The notes beneath the pieces were generated by a model. The model did not search any database, was not told the DNA's origin, and saw nothing but the letters and a program-made list of their open reading frames with translations. A stretch of 64,000 nt of DNA from Cyanobium sp. CZS25K. Lineage in GTDB: Bacteria > Cyanobacteriota > Cyanobacteriia > PCC-6307 > Cyanobiaceae. A program made the translations under genes and the position numbers. Below, piece after piece: positions 42,104-53,582 of the stretch (within the stretch, counting starts at the first letter, position 1; every line of letters starts with the position of its first letter). The DNA lies in NCBI GenBank assembly GCA_030373325.1, contig JAUCZB010000001.1:248001-312000 (forward strand). The letters run 5' to 3'.

Positions 42104-43238
42104 AGTCGCTCAGCAGCAGCTGCAGATAGGTGACCTTGCGCAGCTTGACGTTGGCGGTGAGCGACATGCCCACCTGCAGCGGCAGCTCCTTGCCGCTCTT
42201 GAGCTTCAACTGCTGGGCGTTGAGCCGGATGTCCACCGGAAAGCGATAGAAGTTGTTCATCTGATCCGGGGGCAGGGCGTCGGAGCCGATGCGCCGCACG
42301 GTGCCCTGAAGCACACCGAAATCGGTGGCGGGGAAGGAGTCGATGCTGATGTCGGCCGGCTTGCCCACCGAGACGAAACCGATCTGCCTGCTGGGCACCT
42401 CCACCCGCGCCTCCAGCCTGTCGAAGGGCACCACCTTCATCACCGGTTCGCTGGTCTGGGCCACGAAACCCCTGGAGCGGGGCTTGAGCTCGAACACCAC
42501 GCCGGCCTCCGGGGCCCGGATGGCCTGGTAGCGGATGTTGACGTTGAGCTCGGTGAGTTTGCTGCGCAGATCCGCCAGCTCGCTCTGGATTTCGCGGACA
42601 TTCTGCTGCAGGATCGCCTGCTGGCGCAGCCGGTCGACCCTGGTTTCCTCCAGCCGTCCCTGCACCTCCTGCACCTTGTTGCGCTGGGAGAGGTACTGCA
42701 GTTCGGCGGTGGCCCCCTCCTTGTTGAGGGTCTCGAGGCGCCCGAGCACGTCCTTCTCCAGCACCAGGCTCTGGCTCAGCACCCGCTGCTCGGTGTCGTT
42801 GTACTGGAGGTAGCGGTCAAGCTCCACCTGCTTGAGCCGCAGCTGCTGCTGCTTGAACTGGATCGTCTTCAGCAGGCTGCGCTGACGGTCGAGGGTGGTC
42901 TCGGTGTCGAGGCGCAGCAGCACCTGCCCCTTCTTCACCCGCTCACCTTCCTTCACCATCACCTCCTCCACCACACCGCCCACCGGCATCTGGATGTCCT
43001 TCACCACGCCCAGGGGCTCGAGTTTGCCGGGAGCCGTGACGATCTCCTCGGTCTGGGCGAAGGCCAGCCAGCCGAGGCCGAACAGGGTGACCCCCATCAG
43101 GGTCCAGGAGATCGAGCGGGCCCAGAAGCGGGACTGCTGCAGCACCACGTCGTCGCTGTCGTTGTGGATGCTGCGCTCGAGGCCGTTCTGGGCCCGCCGC
43201 AGCAGGCCGGCCGGGGTCGGCAGCGGGGGGGGCGCCAT
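42069..43238 (-). CDS. Type I secretion periplasmic adaptor (HlyD family)
   Basis: 389 residues from ATG 43238; the ATG shares its last base with the stop of the ABC gene (TGATG). One membrane helix (ISWTLMGVTLFGLGWLAF), lipoyl half EEIVTAPGKLEPLGVVKDIQ and VMVKEGERVKKGQVLLRLDT, a long coiled-coil hairpin (~100-250), then AIRAPEAGVVFELKPRSRGF and a C-terminal barrel. It links the ABC unit to an outer membrane channel that is not encoded here. Third gene of the foldase-ABC-HlyD operon. Confidence 0.88.
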   Translation of the reverse strand: MAPPPLPTPAGLLRRAQNGLERSIHNDSDDVVLQQSRFWARSISWTLMGVTLFGLGWLAFAQTEEIVTAPGKLEPLGVVKDIQMPVGGVVEEVMVKEGERVKKGQVLLRLDTETTLDRQRSLLKTIQFKQQQLRLKQVELDRYLQYNDTEQRVLSQSLVLEKDVLGRLETLNKEGATAELQYLSQRNKVQEVQGRLEETRVDRLRQQAILQQNVREIQSELADLRSKLTELNVNIRYQAIRAPEAGVVFELKPRSRGFVAQTSEPVMKVVPFDRLEARVEVPSRQIGFVSVGKPADISIDSFPATDFGVLQGTVRRIGSDALPPDQMNNFYRFPVDIRLNAQQLKLKSGKELPLQVGMSLTANVKLRKVTYLQLLLSDFKDKADALRQI

Positions 43239-46180
43239 CAGCTCGACTCCTGTTGGCGGTAGAGGGCGTAGTAGCGACCCTTCAGCGCCATGAGTTCCAT
43301 GTGGGTGCCCGTCTCCACGATGGCCCCCTCGTGCATCATCACGATCAGATCGGCGCGGCGAATGGTGGTGAGCCGGTGGGTGATGAAGAACACCGTGCAG
43401 TCGCCCATCTCGTCCCGCAGGTTGTCGCATACCTGGCGTTCGGTGTCGTAGTCGAGGGCGCTGGTGGCTTCGTCCATCACCAGCAGCTGGGGCTGGTTCA
43501 GCAGGGTGCGGGCGATGGCGATGCGCTGGCGCTGGCCACCGGAGAGGGAGGCGCCCCGCTCGCCCACGGCCGTGCTGTAGCCGGCGGAGAGTTCCATGAT
43601 GAAATCATGGGCGCCGGCGATTCTTGCGGCCTTCACGATGGCGTCACTGGGGGCTTCCGGGTTGGTGAGGGCGATGTTCTCGCTGATGGTGCCGGAGAAG
43701 AGCAGCGGATCCTGGGGGACGATGCCGATCTGGCGGCGCAGGGAATAGAGCTCCACCTTGTCGATGTCGTAGCCATCCACAAGGATGCGCCCCTTCGCGG
43801 GCGAATACAGCCGCGGCAGCAGCTTCATCAGGGTGCTCTTGCCGCTGCCGCTCTGGCCCACGATCCCCATGAAGGTGCCGGGGGGAACATGCAGCGACAC
43901 GTTGCTGAGCACCTCGGGCCCGCCCGGGTTGAAGCGGAAGCTCACGTTCTCGAACGTCACCTCCCCCTTCACCGGCGGCAGGGGGATGTGGCCCCGGTCG
44001 GCCTCGCTCGATTCCTCCGGGGTGTCCACCACGTCGGCGAGGCGCTCGAAGGACACCCGCAGTTCCTGGATGTTCTGCCAGATGGAGGAGAGGCGCAGCA
44101 GGGGCTGGGTGACGTAGCCGCTGATGATCCGGAAGGCGATCAGCTGGCCCAGGGTCAGTTCCCCCTTGAGCACCAGGGTGGCCCCCACCCAGAGCACCAG
44201 CAGCTGGGACAGCTTCTGCAGCACCGAACTCGTCTCGTTGAGGAAGGTGCCGGTGATCGTCTTCTCGAAGGTGCGGGAGATGTACTTTGCGTACAGCTCC
44301 TGCCACTTCCAGCGGCTCACCATCTCCACGTTCTGGGCCTTGACGGTCTGGATGCCGGTGAGCACCTCCACCAGGTGGCTCTGGGTGCGGGCGTTCTCCT
44401 CGGCCGCCTGGCGGTACTGGCGCCGGAACAGGGGAGCGCCCAGCAGGGTGAGACCCACCTGGATGGGCAGCACCGCCAGGGCAATGATCGTGAGCAGCCA
44501 GCTGTAGAGCGCCATCACGATGATGTAGATCACCGAGAAGGCCGCATCCAGCAGGGTGATCAGGGCCTGGCCGGTGAGGAAGTTGCGAATCTTCTCCAGC
44601 TCGGCGATGCGGGTGCCCAGCTCCCCCACCGGACGCTTGTCGAAGTAGCCGAGCGGCAGCCGCAGCAGGTGGTCGATCACCTCGGCGCCGAGGCGCAGGT
44701 CGATGCGGTTGGTGGTGTCGGTGAACAGGAAGGTGCGCAGCGAGCCGATCACCCCCTCCATCAGGGTCACCACCACCAGCGCCATTCCCAGGATCTGCAG
44801 CGTGTCGAGGCTGCGCTGCGAGATCACCTTGTCGATGATCACCTGGATCAGCAGGGGATTGGCCAGGCTGAACAGCTGCACCACGAAGGAGGCCAGCAGC
44901 ACCTGAAGCAACATGCCCCGGTAGCGCTTCAGGGCCGGCCAGAACCAGCCCGGGCCGAAGGTCTGGTCCGGGGTGTCGATGCTGCGCTCCAGCAGCAGCA
45001 GTTCGAGACCCTCCGGATAGTGCTCGGCGATCTCGGCCGGGCTGAGCTGCACCCAGCCCTCGGCCGGGGAGGCCAGGCGCAGGCCGGCGGCGTTGCTGGC
45101 GGTGGCGATGGCGAAGCCGTCCTTCCAGGGCAGCAGGCAGGGGGTGATCAGCCGGGTGGCCGACGCCGCCGGCACCTTGGCGCCGGTGACCAGCAGGCCG
45201 AGCATGGCGGCGATCTGGCCGCAGAGCTGCAGATCCGGTGGCTGGCCGCGGCGCATCTTGTCGCGCAGGATCTTGTCCACCGCGTCGCGGCGGTAGGGCA
45301 GCTCCAGCAGCTTGCCCAGCATCTGGAAGCAGGCGAGGGTCTCCTCCAGCGGTCCGTTGCCCCGCACCAGGGTCAGGTGGCGGTCAGCCCGCTCCTGGCC
45401 CAGATCGAGGCTGCTGGGCTGGGCTGGGCCGCCGGCTTCGGCCCCGTTGCCGATGTCGGGACCCGAATCCGCCGGGGCCGCCGCCGGCGCGATCCGCGAG
45501 GCGGCCGTCCCACGCAGGACCAGGAGCCGCAGCGGCAGGGGAGGGCGGGGCTGGGGCAGCGGTGCGCTCGCCTTCAGCATCGAGCCGATCGCCATTCCGG
45601 GAACGTTGGCGCTGGCCAGCAGCAGTTCCTCCCCCTCCTGCAGCGTGATGCTGCCTTTCTCCGGCGCCACCACGGCCCGGGTGTGCTGGCGCAGGCGATC
45701 GATCCTCTCCCGCCAGAGGGCCGGAGCGAAGCTGCCCGCGTCGGCCCCTTCCCGCTGCAGCAGCAGCTGATGCAGTTCCGCCGTCCAGAGCTGCATGCCA
45801 CACCACTGGCGCAGGCCGGGTTCGGCCAGCAGCAGCTCGAGCATCAGCGTGTCCGGGATCGCCACCGCCAGCAGGTCGGAGGCGGCACTCACCGGCTCGA
45901 TCCCCTCCGCCCGCAGCAGGGAGACCAGCCCGACGATGGCGCCGGGGCCGAGCCGCTCCAGGGTGAAGGGGCGGCCATCCCGTTCCCCCAGCAGCCGGGC
46001 ATCGCCTTCGAGCAGCACCAGCACCCGGTCGCCGATGCTGCCCGAGTGGCTGAGTTCCTGGCCGACGTCGAACCGGCACGGGCGGCTCCCCGTCAGCAGC
46101 CTCTCCCTGCCGGAGGGGGAAAGGTCGTCGAAGGGAGGCAGGGTGAGCCAGTCGGTGCGTCCGGGGGCGGTGGAGGTCAT
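43238..46180 (-). CDS. Type I secretion ABC transporter with N-terminal cNMP-binding-like domain
   Basis: 980 residues from ATG 46180, fixed by the ATGA overlap with the foldase gene. Order: cyclic-nucleotide-binding-like domain (~25-140, FDVGQELSHSGSIGDRVLVL, GPGAIVGLVSLL), linker, C39-like domain (~290-420, FQMLGKLLELPYRRDAVDKI, without a clear catalytic triad), six membrane helices (~440-720) and ATPase with GQSGSGKST, LSGGQRQR and VMDEATSALD. ATP-driven one-step export of proteins across both membranes. Such CNB-carrying exporters are known from cyanobacteria; the degenerate peptidase suggests export of large RTX-like or similar substrates without leader cleavage. The protein at 37077 is a nearby candidate. 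Confidence 0.9.
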   Translation of the reverse strand: MTSTAPGRTDWLTLPPFDDLSPSGRERLLTGSRPCRFDVGQELSHSGSIGDRVLVLLEGDARLLGERDGRPFTLERLGPGAIVGLVSLLRAEGIEPVSAASDLLAVAIPDTLMLELLLAEPGLRQWCGMQLWTAELHQLLLQREGADAGSFAPALWRERIDRLRQHTRAVVAPEKGSITLQEGEELLLASANVPGMAIGSMLKASAPLPQPRPPLPLRLLVLRGTAASRIAPAAAPADSGPDIGNGAEAGGPAQPSSLDLGQERADRHLTLVRGNGPLEETLACFQMLGKLLELPYRRDAVDKILRDKMRRGQPPDLQLCGQIAAMLGLLVTGAKVPAASATRLITPCLLPWKDGFAIATASNAAGLRLASPAEGWVQLSPAEIAEHYPEGLELLLLERSIDTPDQTFGPGWFWPALKRYRGMLLQVLLASFVVQLFSLANPLLIQVIIDKVISQRSLDTLQILGMALVVVTLMEGVIGSLRTFLFTDTTNRIDLRLGAEVIDHLLRLPLGYFDKRPVGELGTRIAELEKIRNFLTGQALITLLDAAFSVIYIIVMALYSWLLTIIALAVLPIQVGLTLLGAPLFRRQYRQAAEENARTQSHLVEVLTGIQTVKAQNVEMVSRWKWQELYAKYISRTFEKTITGTFLNETSSVLQKLSQLLVLWVGATLVLKGELTLGQLIAFRIISGYVTQPLLRLSSIWQNIQELRVSFERLADVVDTPEESSEADRGHIPLPPVKGEVTFENVSFRFNPGGPEVLSNVSLHVPPGTFMGIVGQSGSGKSTLMKLLPRLYSPAKGRILVDGYDIDKVELYSLRRQIGIVPQDPLLFSGTISENIALTNPEAPSDAIVKAARIAGAHDFIMELSAGYSTAVGERGASLSGGQRQRIAIARTLLNQPQLLVMDEATSALDYDTERQVCDNLRDEMGDCTVFFITHRLTTIRRADLIVMMHEGAIVETGTHMELMALKGRYYALYRQQESS

Positions 46181-47013
46181 CGTCCCTGCCCCGGACGCAG
46201 CCGCAGGGCCACTTCCTGATCCACCCATTCCTCAAACAGCTCCCGCGCCATCCGTTGCTGCATCTCTTCATTGAAGCTGGCCGAGCGGAGCGATTCCAGC
46301 CGCACCACCAGCCACCAGCGGTCGATGCGCAGGGGCGGATGCAGCTGGCCCGGGCGGCTGGTGCGCAGCAGTTCGGCCAGGGACGGGTGGGCCTGCAGCA
46401 GGGGCACCGGACCCACCACCCCCCGGGTGGAGCGCTCGGGACCCTTGGCGTAGGTGGCCGCCAGCTCGGCGAAATCGGCTTCCCCCTCGGAGATGCGCAG
46501 GTAGAGCTCGCGGGCCAGGGCGCCGTCCTCCACCCGCAGCAGGCTGTAGATCACCTGATCCAGCTGGTTCTTGCGGGCCAGAAAGCGCTGTTCGGCCCGG
46601 TGCAGGAAATGCTCCTGGCAGTGGCGCTCGATCCTGGAGGGCAGCTCCGCCTGCCAGAGCACATCGGCTTCCGACAACTCGTGCTTCTGCAGGTGGCTGT
46701 TCAGATCGTCGGCGGAGCGGATGCCGTGGCTGGAGCCCCAGGCCTGCTGGGCCTTCTGGCGCTCCGCCTCATCGAGGGTCACCTCCGCCACGGCCGAGGC
46801 GATCACCGCCTGGCGCAGCAGGGGAAGCAGCAGCTGGTGACGGGCGAGCTGGCGGCGCAGCTCGCCTGGAATCTTGGGCAGCGGCTCCACCCTCACAGCG
46901 GCCTGCGGCGTCGGGGCACGCAGGGGCGGATCGAGGCTGATGTCGTGGTCCAAGGGGGGGCGACGGCCACAGGATCGGCTTTCACGCGTGCATTCTGGGG
47001 CGGAACCGGCCAT
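46177..47013 (-). CDS. Parvulin-type peptidyl-prolyl isomerase of the secretion operon
   Basis: 278 residues. N-terminal SurA-like helical part (LRRQLARHQLLLPLLRQAVI, TLDEAERQKAQQAWGSSHGI, SHLQKHELSEADVLWQAELP) and a C-terminal rotamase domain (ELYLRISEGEADFAELAATY, AKGPERSTRGVVGPVPL, LHPPLRIDRWWLVVRLESL). No signal peptide, so it probably acts in the cytosol on the export substrate. The frame opens at 47013, but a TTG at 46953 before DHDISLDPP is an alternative start. Followed by the ABC gene with four bases overlap. Confidence 0.82.
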   Translation of the reverse strand: MAGSAPECTRESRSCGRRPPLDHDISLDPPLRAPTPQAAVRVEPLPKIPGELRRQLARHQLLLPLLRQAVIASAVAEVTLDEAERQKAQQAWGSSHGIRSADDLNSHLQKHELSEADVLWQAELPSRIERHCQEHFLHRAEQRFLARKNQLDQVIYSLLRVEDGALARELYLRISEGEADFAELAATYAKGPERSTRGVVGPVPLLQAHPSLAELLRTSRPGQLHPPLRIDRWWLVVRLESLRSASFNEEMQQRMARELFEEWVDQEVALRLRPGQGR

Positions 47014-47094
47014 TCCTGATGGATCGGTGCCGGTTCCGCCCGCACCACACTGCCGAGCAGCAGGAACAGGGCGGCCTCCGGCTCCCGGGTCGGC

Positions 47095-50041
<2,947 letters not shown>

Positions 50042-50464
50042 TCAGGCGGCCGCCAGCCGGGTGATCCGATCCACCCGCCAGCTTTCCTCCACCTTCACGA
50101 AGGTGAAGTCGAGGGGCAGCTCCTCCTTGCCGTCGCTCTTGAGCTTGACCGTCAGGATCACCTGGCCCTCCTGCAGCCGGGGGCGGCCGGACTTGAGGTT
50201 GCGGTACTTGTTGAGCTGCAGGCCCGCCAGGAAGCGGATGAACTGCTGACGGTTGACGTGGGAGCGGTAGTTGCGGGTGGTGAGCAGGTAGGCCCCGTCC
50301 ACCTGGCCGGAGGCCACCTGGGTGAAGAACTGCTTGATCAGCGGATTGATGCCCCGGGCACTGAGCACCAGCTTCACCGCCGAGATGGTCCAGTAGAGGA
50401 GCAGGCCACCGGCTCCCGCCAGCAGGAGCTTGGTGCCGATGTCGCGGGCCAGTCCCCAGTCCAT
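50042..50464 (-). CDS. Small single-span membrane protein of unknown function
   Basis: 140 residues from ATG 50464. One N-terminal helix (KLLLAGAGGLLLYWTISAV), then a small alpha/beta domain: GINPLIKQFFTQVASGQVDG, AYLLTTRNYRSHVNRQQFIR and VKVEESWRVDRITRLAAA. The fold is similar in style to DUF4864/NTF2-like proteins. Co-directional with ligA, three bases before its start; divergent from the SprT-like gene. Confidence 0.65.
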   Translation of the reverse strand: MDWGLARDIGTKLLLAGAGGLLLYWTISAVKLVLSARGINPLIKQFFTQVASGQVDGAYLLTTRNYRSHVNRQQFIRFLAGLQLNKYRNLKSGRPRLQEGQVILTVKLKSDGKEELPLDFTFVKVEESWRVDRITRLAAA

Positions 50465-50525
50465 GGTGATCCCATCCGTTCGCAGCGTTGCAGAGTCTGA
50501 CGGACGACCCCTCCAGAATGGGCCG

Positions 50526-51053
50526 ATGCCCCTGGAACCGCTGCTGCCCCTGTTCCACCGGCTCAACCGCGAGCACTTCGACGGCCAGCTCGCCCGCGAC
50601 GACAGGCCGCTGGTGGACGTGCGCTGGAGCGATGGTCGGCTCACCCGCACCGCCGGCTTCTACCGCCGTGGCCCCGATCTCTGCGAGATCGTTCTCTCCC
50701 GGCCCCTGCTGGAACCGTTGCCCCGCCAGGCGACCCTGGGCACCCTCTGCCACGAGATGATCCACGCCTGGGTGGACCGGGTGCTGGCGGTGCGGGAGGT
50801 GCACGGCCCCCATTTCCGGGCCCGCATGGAGGCGATCAACCAGGTCCAGAACGGCTTTCAGGTGAGCCTGCGGCACCGCTATCCCCTTCCCGTCAGCGCC
50901 AGCCGCTGGATCGCCCGCTGCCCGCGCTGCGACAGCCGGACGCCCTACCAGCGCCGCCGAAAGGGCCTGGCCTGCCGCCACTGCTGCGAGCGCCTCCATG
51001 GCGGGCACTGGGATGCGAGCTGTCTGCTGGTGTTCGAGCCCAACACCGCCTAG
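50526..51053 (+). CDS. SprT-like zinc metalloprotease-fold protein
   Basis: 175 residues. HEMIHAWVDRV carries the H-E-x-x-H zinc site; a third ligand follows in VHGPHF. C-terminal zinc ribbon: RCPRCDSRTPYQRRR and LACRHCCERLHGG. N-terminal FHRLNREHFDGQLARDD and VRWSDGRLTRTAGFYRR are family features. Relatives of Spartan remove DNA-protein crosslinks in eukaryotes; bacterial function is unsettled. Start ATG 50526. Confidence 0.85.
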   Translation: MPLEPLLPLFHRLNREHFDGQLARDDRPLVDVRWSDGRLTRTAGFYRRGPDLCEIVLSRPLLEPLPRQATLGTLCHEMIHAWVDRVLAVREVHGPHFRARMEAINQVQNGFQVSLRHRYPLPVSASRWIARCPRCDSRTPYQRRRKGLACRHCCERLHGGHWDASCLLVFEPNTA

Positions 51054-51182
51054 GTTCTGGCGCAGGTGTTGGGGCCGATGGCGACGTTTCTGTGGACCCT
51101 GGAATGGGGCGGCTTCACCATCGCTCTGGTCGGGATGGGACGTGAGCACTGGCTCTCCATTCGGCGTCGTTAAAGTCACTGG

Positions 51183-51845
51183 ATGCATGCCATGGACCAG
51201 GGCTACGGCCAGGACCGGGACCCTCGGGATCGGGAGACCCGGGAACGGGATCCCCGGGAACCTCAGAGCCGCGAGCGTGAAGTGCTGCGGCGGCCCCGGA
51301 GCGGAGCCGATCCCCTCGATCAGCGGGTGGATCGCTGGGTGAATGCCGGACGGCAGTTCGTCGAGGGGGTGGCGGGGTCACGTCCCGGAGGCCGCCCTAC
51401 GCCGCGGGGCTCCGAGCGCGGCTCCTCCTTGCGGCCTCGGATCGATGAGCTGGGCCGCTGGGTCGAGGGTCGCCTCGACTGGCTGCTCGACGATGGCGAC
51501 GACTGGCGGGAACCCTGGCAGGAGGCCGAGTCCGGCGCTGCTGGGGCCCCGTCGCCTTCGGCGTCGCCGCCGGTCCGTTCGCGCCGTCAGGGTCTGGAGG
51601 CGGTGTCCAGGCGCGGCCGGCCCGCGGCTCCCGCCCCCCAGGCCTCCGGCCCTGAGGACCGTCTTCGTAGCGGAACCGAGCCGGGCGACGATGGCGAGTG
51701 GCCCGATGACGCCAGCTTCACCCTGCCCCGCTGGCAACGACCCGAACGGGCCGAACGCGGCGAGCGTTCCCCCGCCCCTGATCCGGCGTTCCAACCGCCC
51801 GCTGGAGGCAGGCCCCTGCCGCGCTCCAGTCGCCGCCGCCCCTGA
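51183..51845 (+). CDS. Disordered Arg/Pro-rich picocyanobacterial protein
   Basis: 220 residues, low complexity and highly charged. Begins DRDPRDRETRERDPREPQSR; a short ordered core ADPLDQRVDRWVNAGRQFVE and PRIDELGRWVEGRLDWLLDD, then Pro/Ser/Arg-rich tail. The repeated amphipathic D-R/E-L-G-R-W-V-E units may be membrane- or nucleic-acid-binding. Similar proteins are annotated as hypothetical or (wrongly) as helicase. Nothing more can be said. Confidence 0.6.
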   Translation: MHAMDQGYGQDRDPRDRETRERDPREPQSREREVLRRPRSGADPLDQRVDRWVNAGRQFVEGVAGSRPGGRPTPRGSERGSSLRPRIDELGRWVEGRLDWLLDDGDDWREPWQEAESGAAGAPSPSASPPVRSRRQGLEAVSRRGRPAAPAPQASGPEDRLRSGTEPGDDGEWPDDASFTLPRWQRPERAERGERSPAPDPAFQPPAGGRPLPRSSRRRP

Positions 51846-51912
51846 ACCGGGGATACCGCCTTTTCGGCCGGCAGTGGGTTAGGAATACTCCTGTAATCGA
51901 CGGGAGTCGGGC

Positions 51913-52434
51913 ATGAGCAGCTTGGTGGTCGTTGGGTTTCCCTCGATGGCGGAGGCAGACCAGGTCCGGCGCCAGTTGGTGGAGATCCAGAAGGAGGAAC
52001 TGATCGCCCTGGAGGATGCCGTTGTCGTCGAGGCCGAACCGGACGGCAAGGTGCGCCTGCACCAGTCGCTCAATCTCACCCAGGCCGGTGCCCTCGGCGG
52101 CGGCTTCTGGGGCACCCTCGTGGGCCTGCTGTTCCTGAATCCGCTGCTCGGAGCCGCCGTGGGGGCGGGCCTGGGGGCGGCTTCAGGCTCCCTCTCCGAT
52201 CTGGGCATCAACGACGGCTTCATGCGCGAGGTGGGAGAAACCCTCCCCCCCGGCAGTGCCGCCCTCTGCCTGCTGCTGCGCGACGCCACCCCCGACCGCT
52301 TGATCGAACGGCTGAGGGTCCACGCCCCCCACGCCAAGCTGCTGCGCACCAACCTCAGCCATACTGACGAGGACCGGTTGCGTCAGATGCTGGAGCAGGC
52401 GAGCAAGCAGGCCCAGGCCCTGCGGTTGTCCTGA
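51913..52434 (+). CDS. DUF1269 membrane protein
   Basis: 173 residues. N-terminal ferredoxin-like half (SLVVVGFPSMAEADQVRRQL, LEDAVVVEAEPDGKVRLHQS), then the family hallmark glycine-rich hydrophobic hairpin GALGGGFWGTLVGLLFLNPL, LGAAVGAGLGAASGSLSDLG, then FMREVGETLPPGSAALCLLL and a charged C-terminus. Thought to be membrane-associated, unknown role. Its last 80 bases overlap the 3' end of a convergent gene. Confidence 0.82.
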   Translation: MSSLVVVGFPSMAEADQVRRQLVEIQKEELIALEDAVVVEAEPDGKVRLHQSLNLTQAGALGGGFWGTLVGLLFLNPLLGAAVGAGLGAASGSLSDLGINDGFMREVGETLPPGSAALCLLLRDATPDRLIERLRVHAPHAKLLRTNLSHTDEDRLRQMLEQASKQAQALRLS

Positions 52435-52876
52435 GCTTCGGGTTGACCCGGAAGCTGCAGCCCCTCTGACGCAGCTCCCGGTTCACCGGCGTCACCAGGT
52501 CGCGGGGAACGTCATCGGCCATCTCCTCGACGGAAACGCTGATCGACGGGGAGCCGTGCTGCAGGGCGCTGAGCAGATCGGCCCAGAGGCTCACCAGCGT
52601 GCGCTGGGCCTGGGGCACCAGCCCCAGCCGTTCCAGATGGGGGGCACAACCCTGATGCAGCCAGAGGCTGGCATGGTGATGGCCCGGCTGGGGACGCATG
52701 GCCAGGCCGGCCGCCAGGGCCTCGGCGGTGGGCTCGCCGCTGCTGCGGCGCAGACCGGAGGCCACCAGCAGCTTGCCGGTGTGGACAGCCGAGACGCCGT
52801 AGCGGCGGCCCAGTTCGGTGAGGGTGAGCCAATCCCCTCCCGGCGGGGTCTTGGGGCTGTGGCGGCGGGTGGCCAT
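52355..52876 (-). CDS. Conserved-type picocyanobacterial protein with HTH-like N-terminus
   Basis: 173 residues. DWLTLTELGRRYGVSAVHTG, KLLVASGLRRSSGEPTAEAL looks like a winged-helix or phage-antirepressor-like DNA-binding start; the rest SLWADLLSALQHGSPSISVS, EEMADDVPRDLVTPVNRELR and RGCSFRVN is a family I recognise from Synechococcus/Prochlorococcus genomes. Function unknown. The C-terminal ~25 residues lie in the overlap with DUF1269 and look unconserved. Confidence 0.65.
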   Translation of the reverse strand: MATRRHSPKTPPGGDWLTLTELGRRYGVSAVHTGKLLVASGLRRSSGEPTAEALAAGLAMRPQPGHHHASLWLHQGCAPHLERLGLVPQAQRTLVSLWADLLSALQHGSPSISVSVEEMADDVPRDLVTPVNRELRQRGCSFRVNPKLRTTAGPGPACSPAPASDATGPRQYG

Positions 52877-52953
52877 GATCCGAAGTCAAGTATCCGAATC
52901 GTGGCGAACGCATCTGGAGCGTCAATTCGTCAACAGGAAACCGCCACAGGGTG

Positions 52954-53565
52954 TTACCGAATTGATGAGTCTTCACGAACAATTCCAACTTCTGCCGGTC
53001 CCAGCCAGTGCTCCAGCACCGGGGAGAAGACCTCCCGGATCACCGTGAGTTCCCTGCCCTGGCGGAAGAAGCGGTAGTGCCGGCTCCAGCAGGGGCCCTG
53101 GCAGCCGAAGCGTTCCTCCAGCCAGGGTTCCTGCACCTGCGCGACACCATCCACCTCGCGGTACAGCTCCGTGCGCCCCGCCGAGAGGCTGCGCCAGATC
53201 GGCAGGCGTCGATCCTGCAGATGGGCCTCCGCCTCGGCCTGGTTCCACCAGCTCTCGGCCCAGCCCAGGGTCTGGGGCCCGCAGGTGAGCCATACCTGCC
53301 GCCGGAGCAACGGATCCGCCAGATGGGCCACCTCCGCCGGGGCAGCGGCGGACACGACCGGTTCAGACGCCATGGCGATCAGTTCCACCTCCACCGGTAG
53401 GCCGGTGAGAAGCTGCAGATGCCGCGTCGGGCTGCCGTCCCCGAGCAGCAGCAGCTTCCAGGGGCCGGTGAGTGCGCGGCCGCCGGGGAGCTCGAGGCCG
53501 TCGGCAGCGCTGGCTTGCCACAGAAACCCGGGGGACGGCAGCAGGCCGCCGGAGGCATGGTTCAT
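52954..53565 (-). CDS. Chorismate lyase-like protein (DUF98/UbiC family)
   Basis: 203 residues. GPWKLLLLGDGSPTRHLQLL and TGLPVEVELIAM, then RRQVWLTCGPQTLGWAESWW with the Arg used in product binding in chorismate lyases, PIWRSLSAGRTELYREV, and CWSRHYRFFRQGRELTVIRE. Removes pyruvate from chorismate to give 4-hydroxybenzoate, the head-group precursor of plastoquinone in cyanobacteria. Single gene; neighbours give no pathway link. Confidence 0.85.
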   Translation of the reverse strand: MNHASGGLLPSPGFLWQASAADGLELPGGRALTGPWKLLLLGDGSPTRHLQLLTGLPVEVELIAMASEPVVSAAAPAEVAHLADPLLRRQVWLTCGPQTLGWAESWWNQAEAEAHLQDRRLPIWRSLSAGRTELYREVDGVAQVQEPWLEERFGCQGPCWSRHYRFFRQGRELTVIREVFSPVLEHWLGPAEVGIVREDSSIR

Positions 53566-53582
53566 GGCGGGCAGGGCGCGGG

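Noticed and set aside
43253..46219. A 988-codon open frame on the plus strand opposite the secretion ABC gene
   Set aside because: It mirrors the ABC transporter on the other strand; composition is the Gln/His/Gly-rich pattern of antisense high-GC frames, and the minus strand has full ABC motifs.
51078..51173. A 31-codon plus-strand frame (MATFLWTLEWGG...) between the SprT-like gene and the next
   Set aside because: Too short, no ribosome site, no recognised family.
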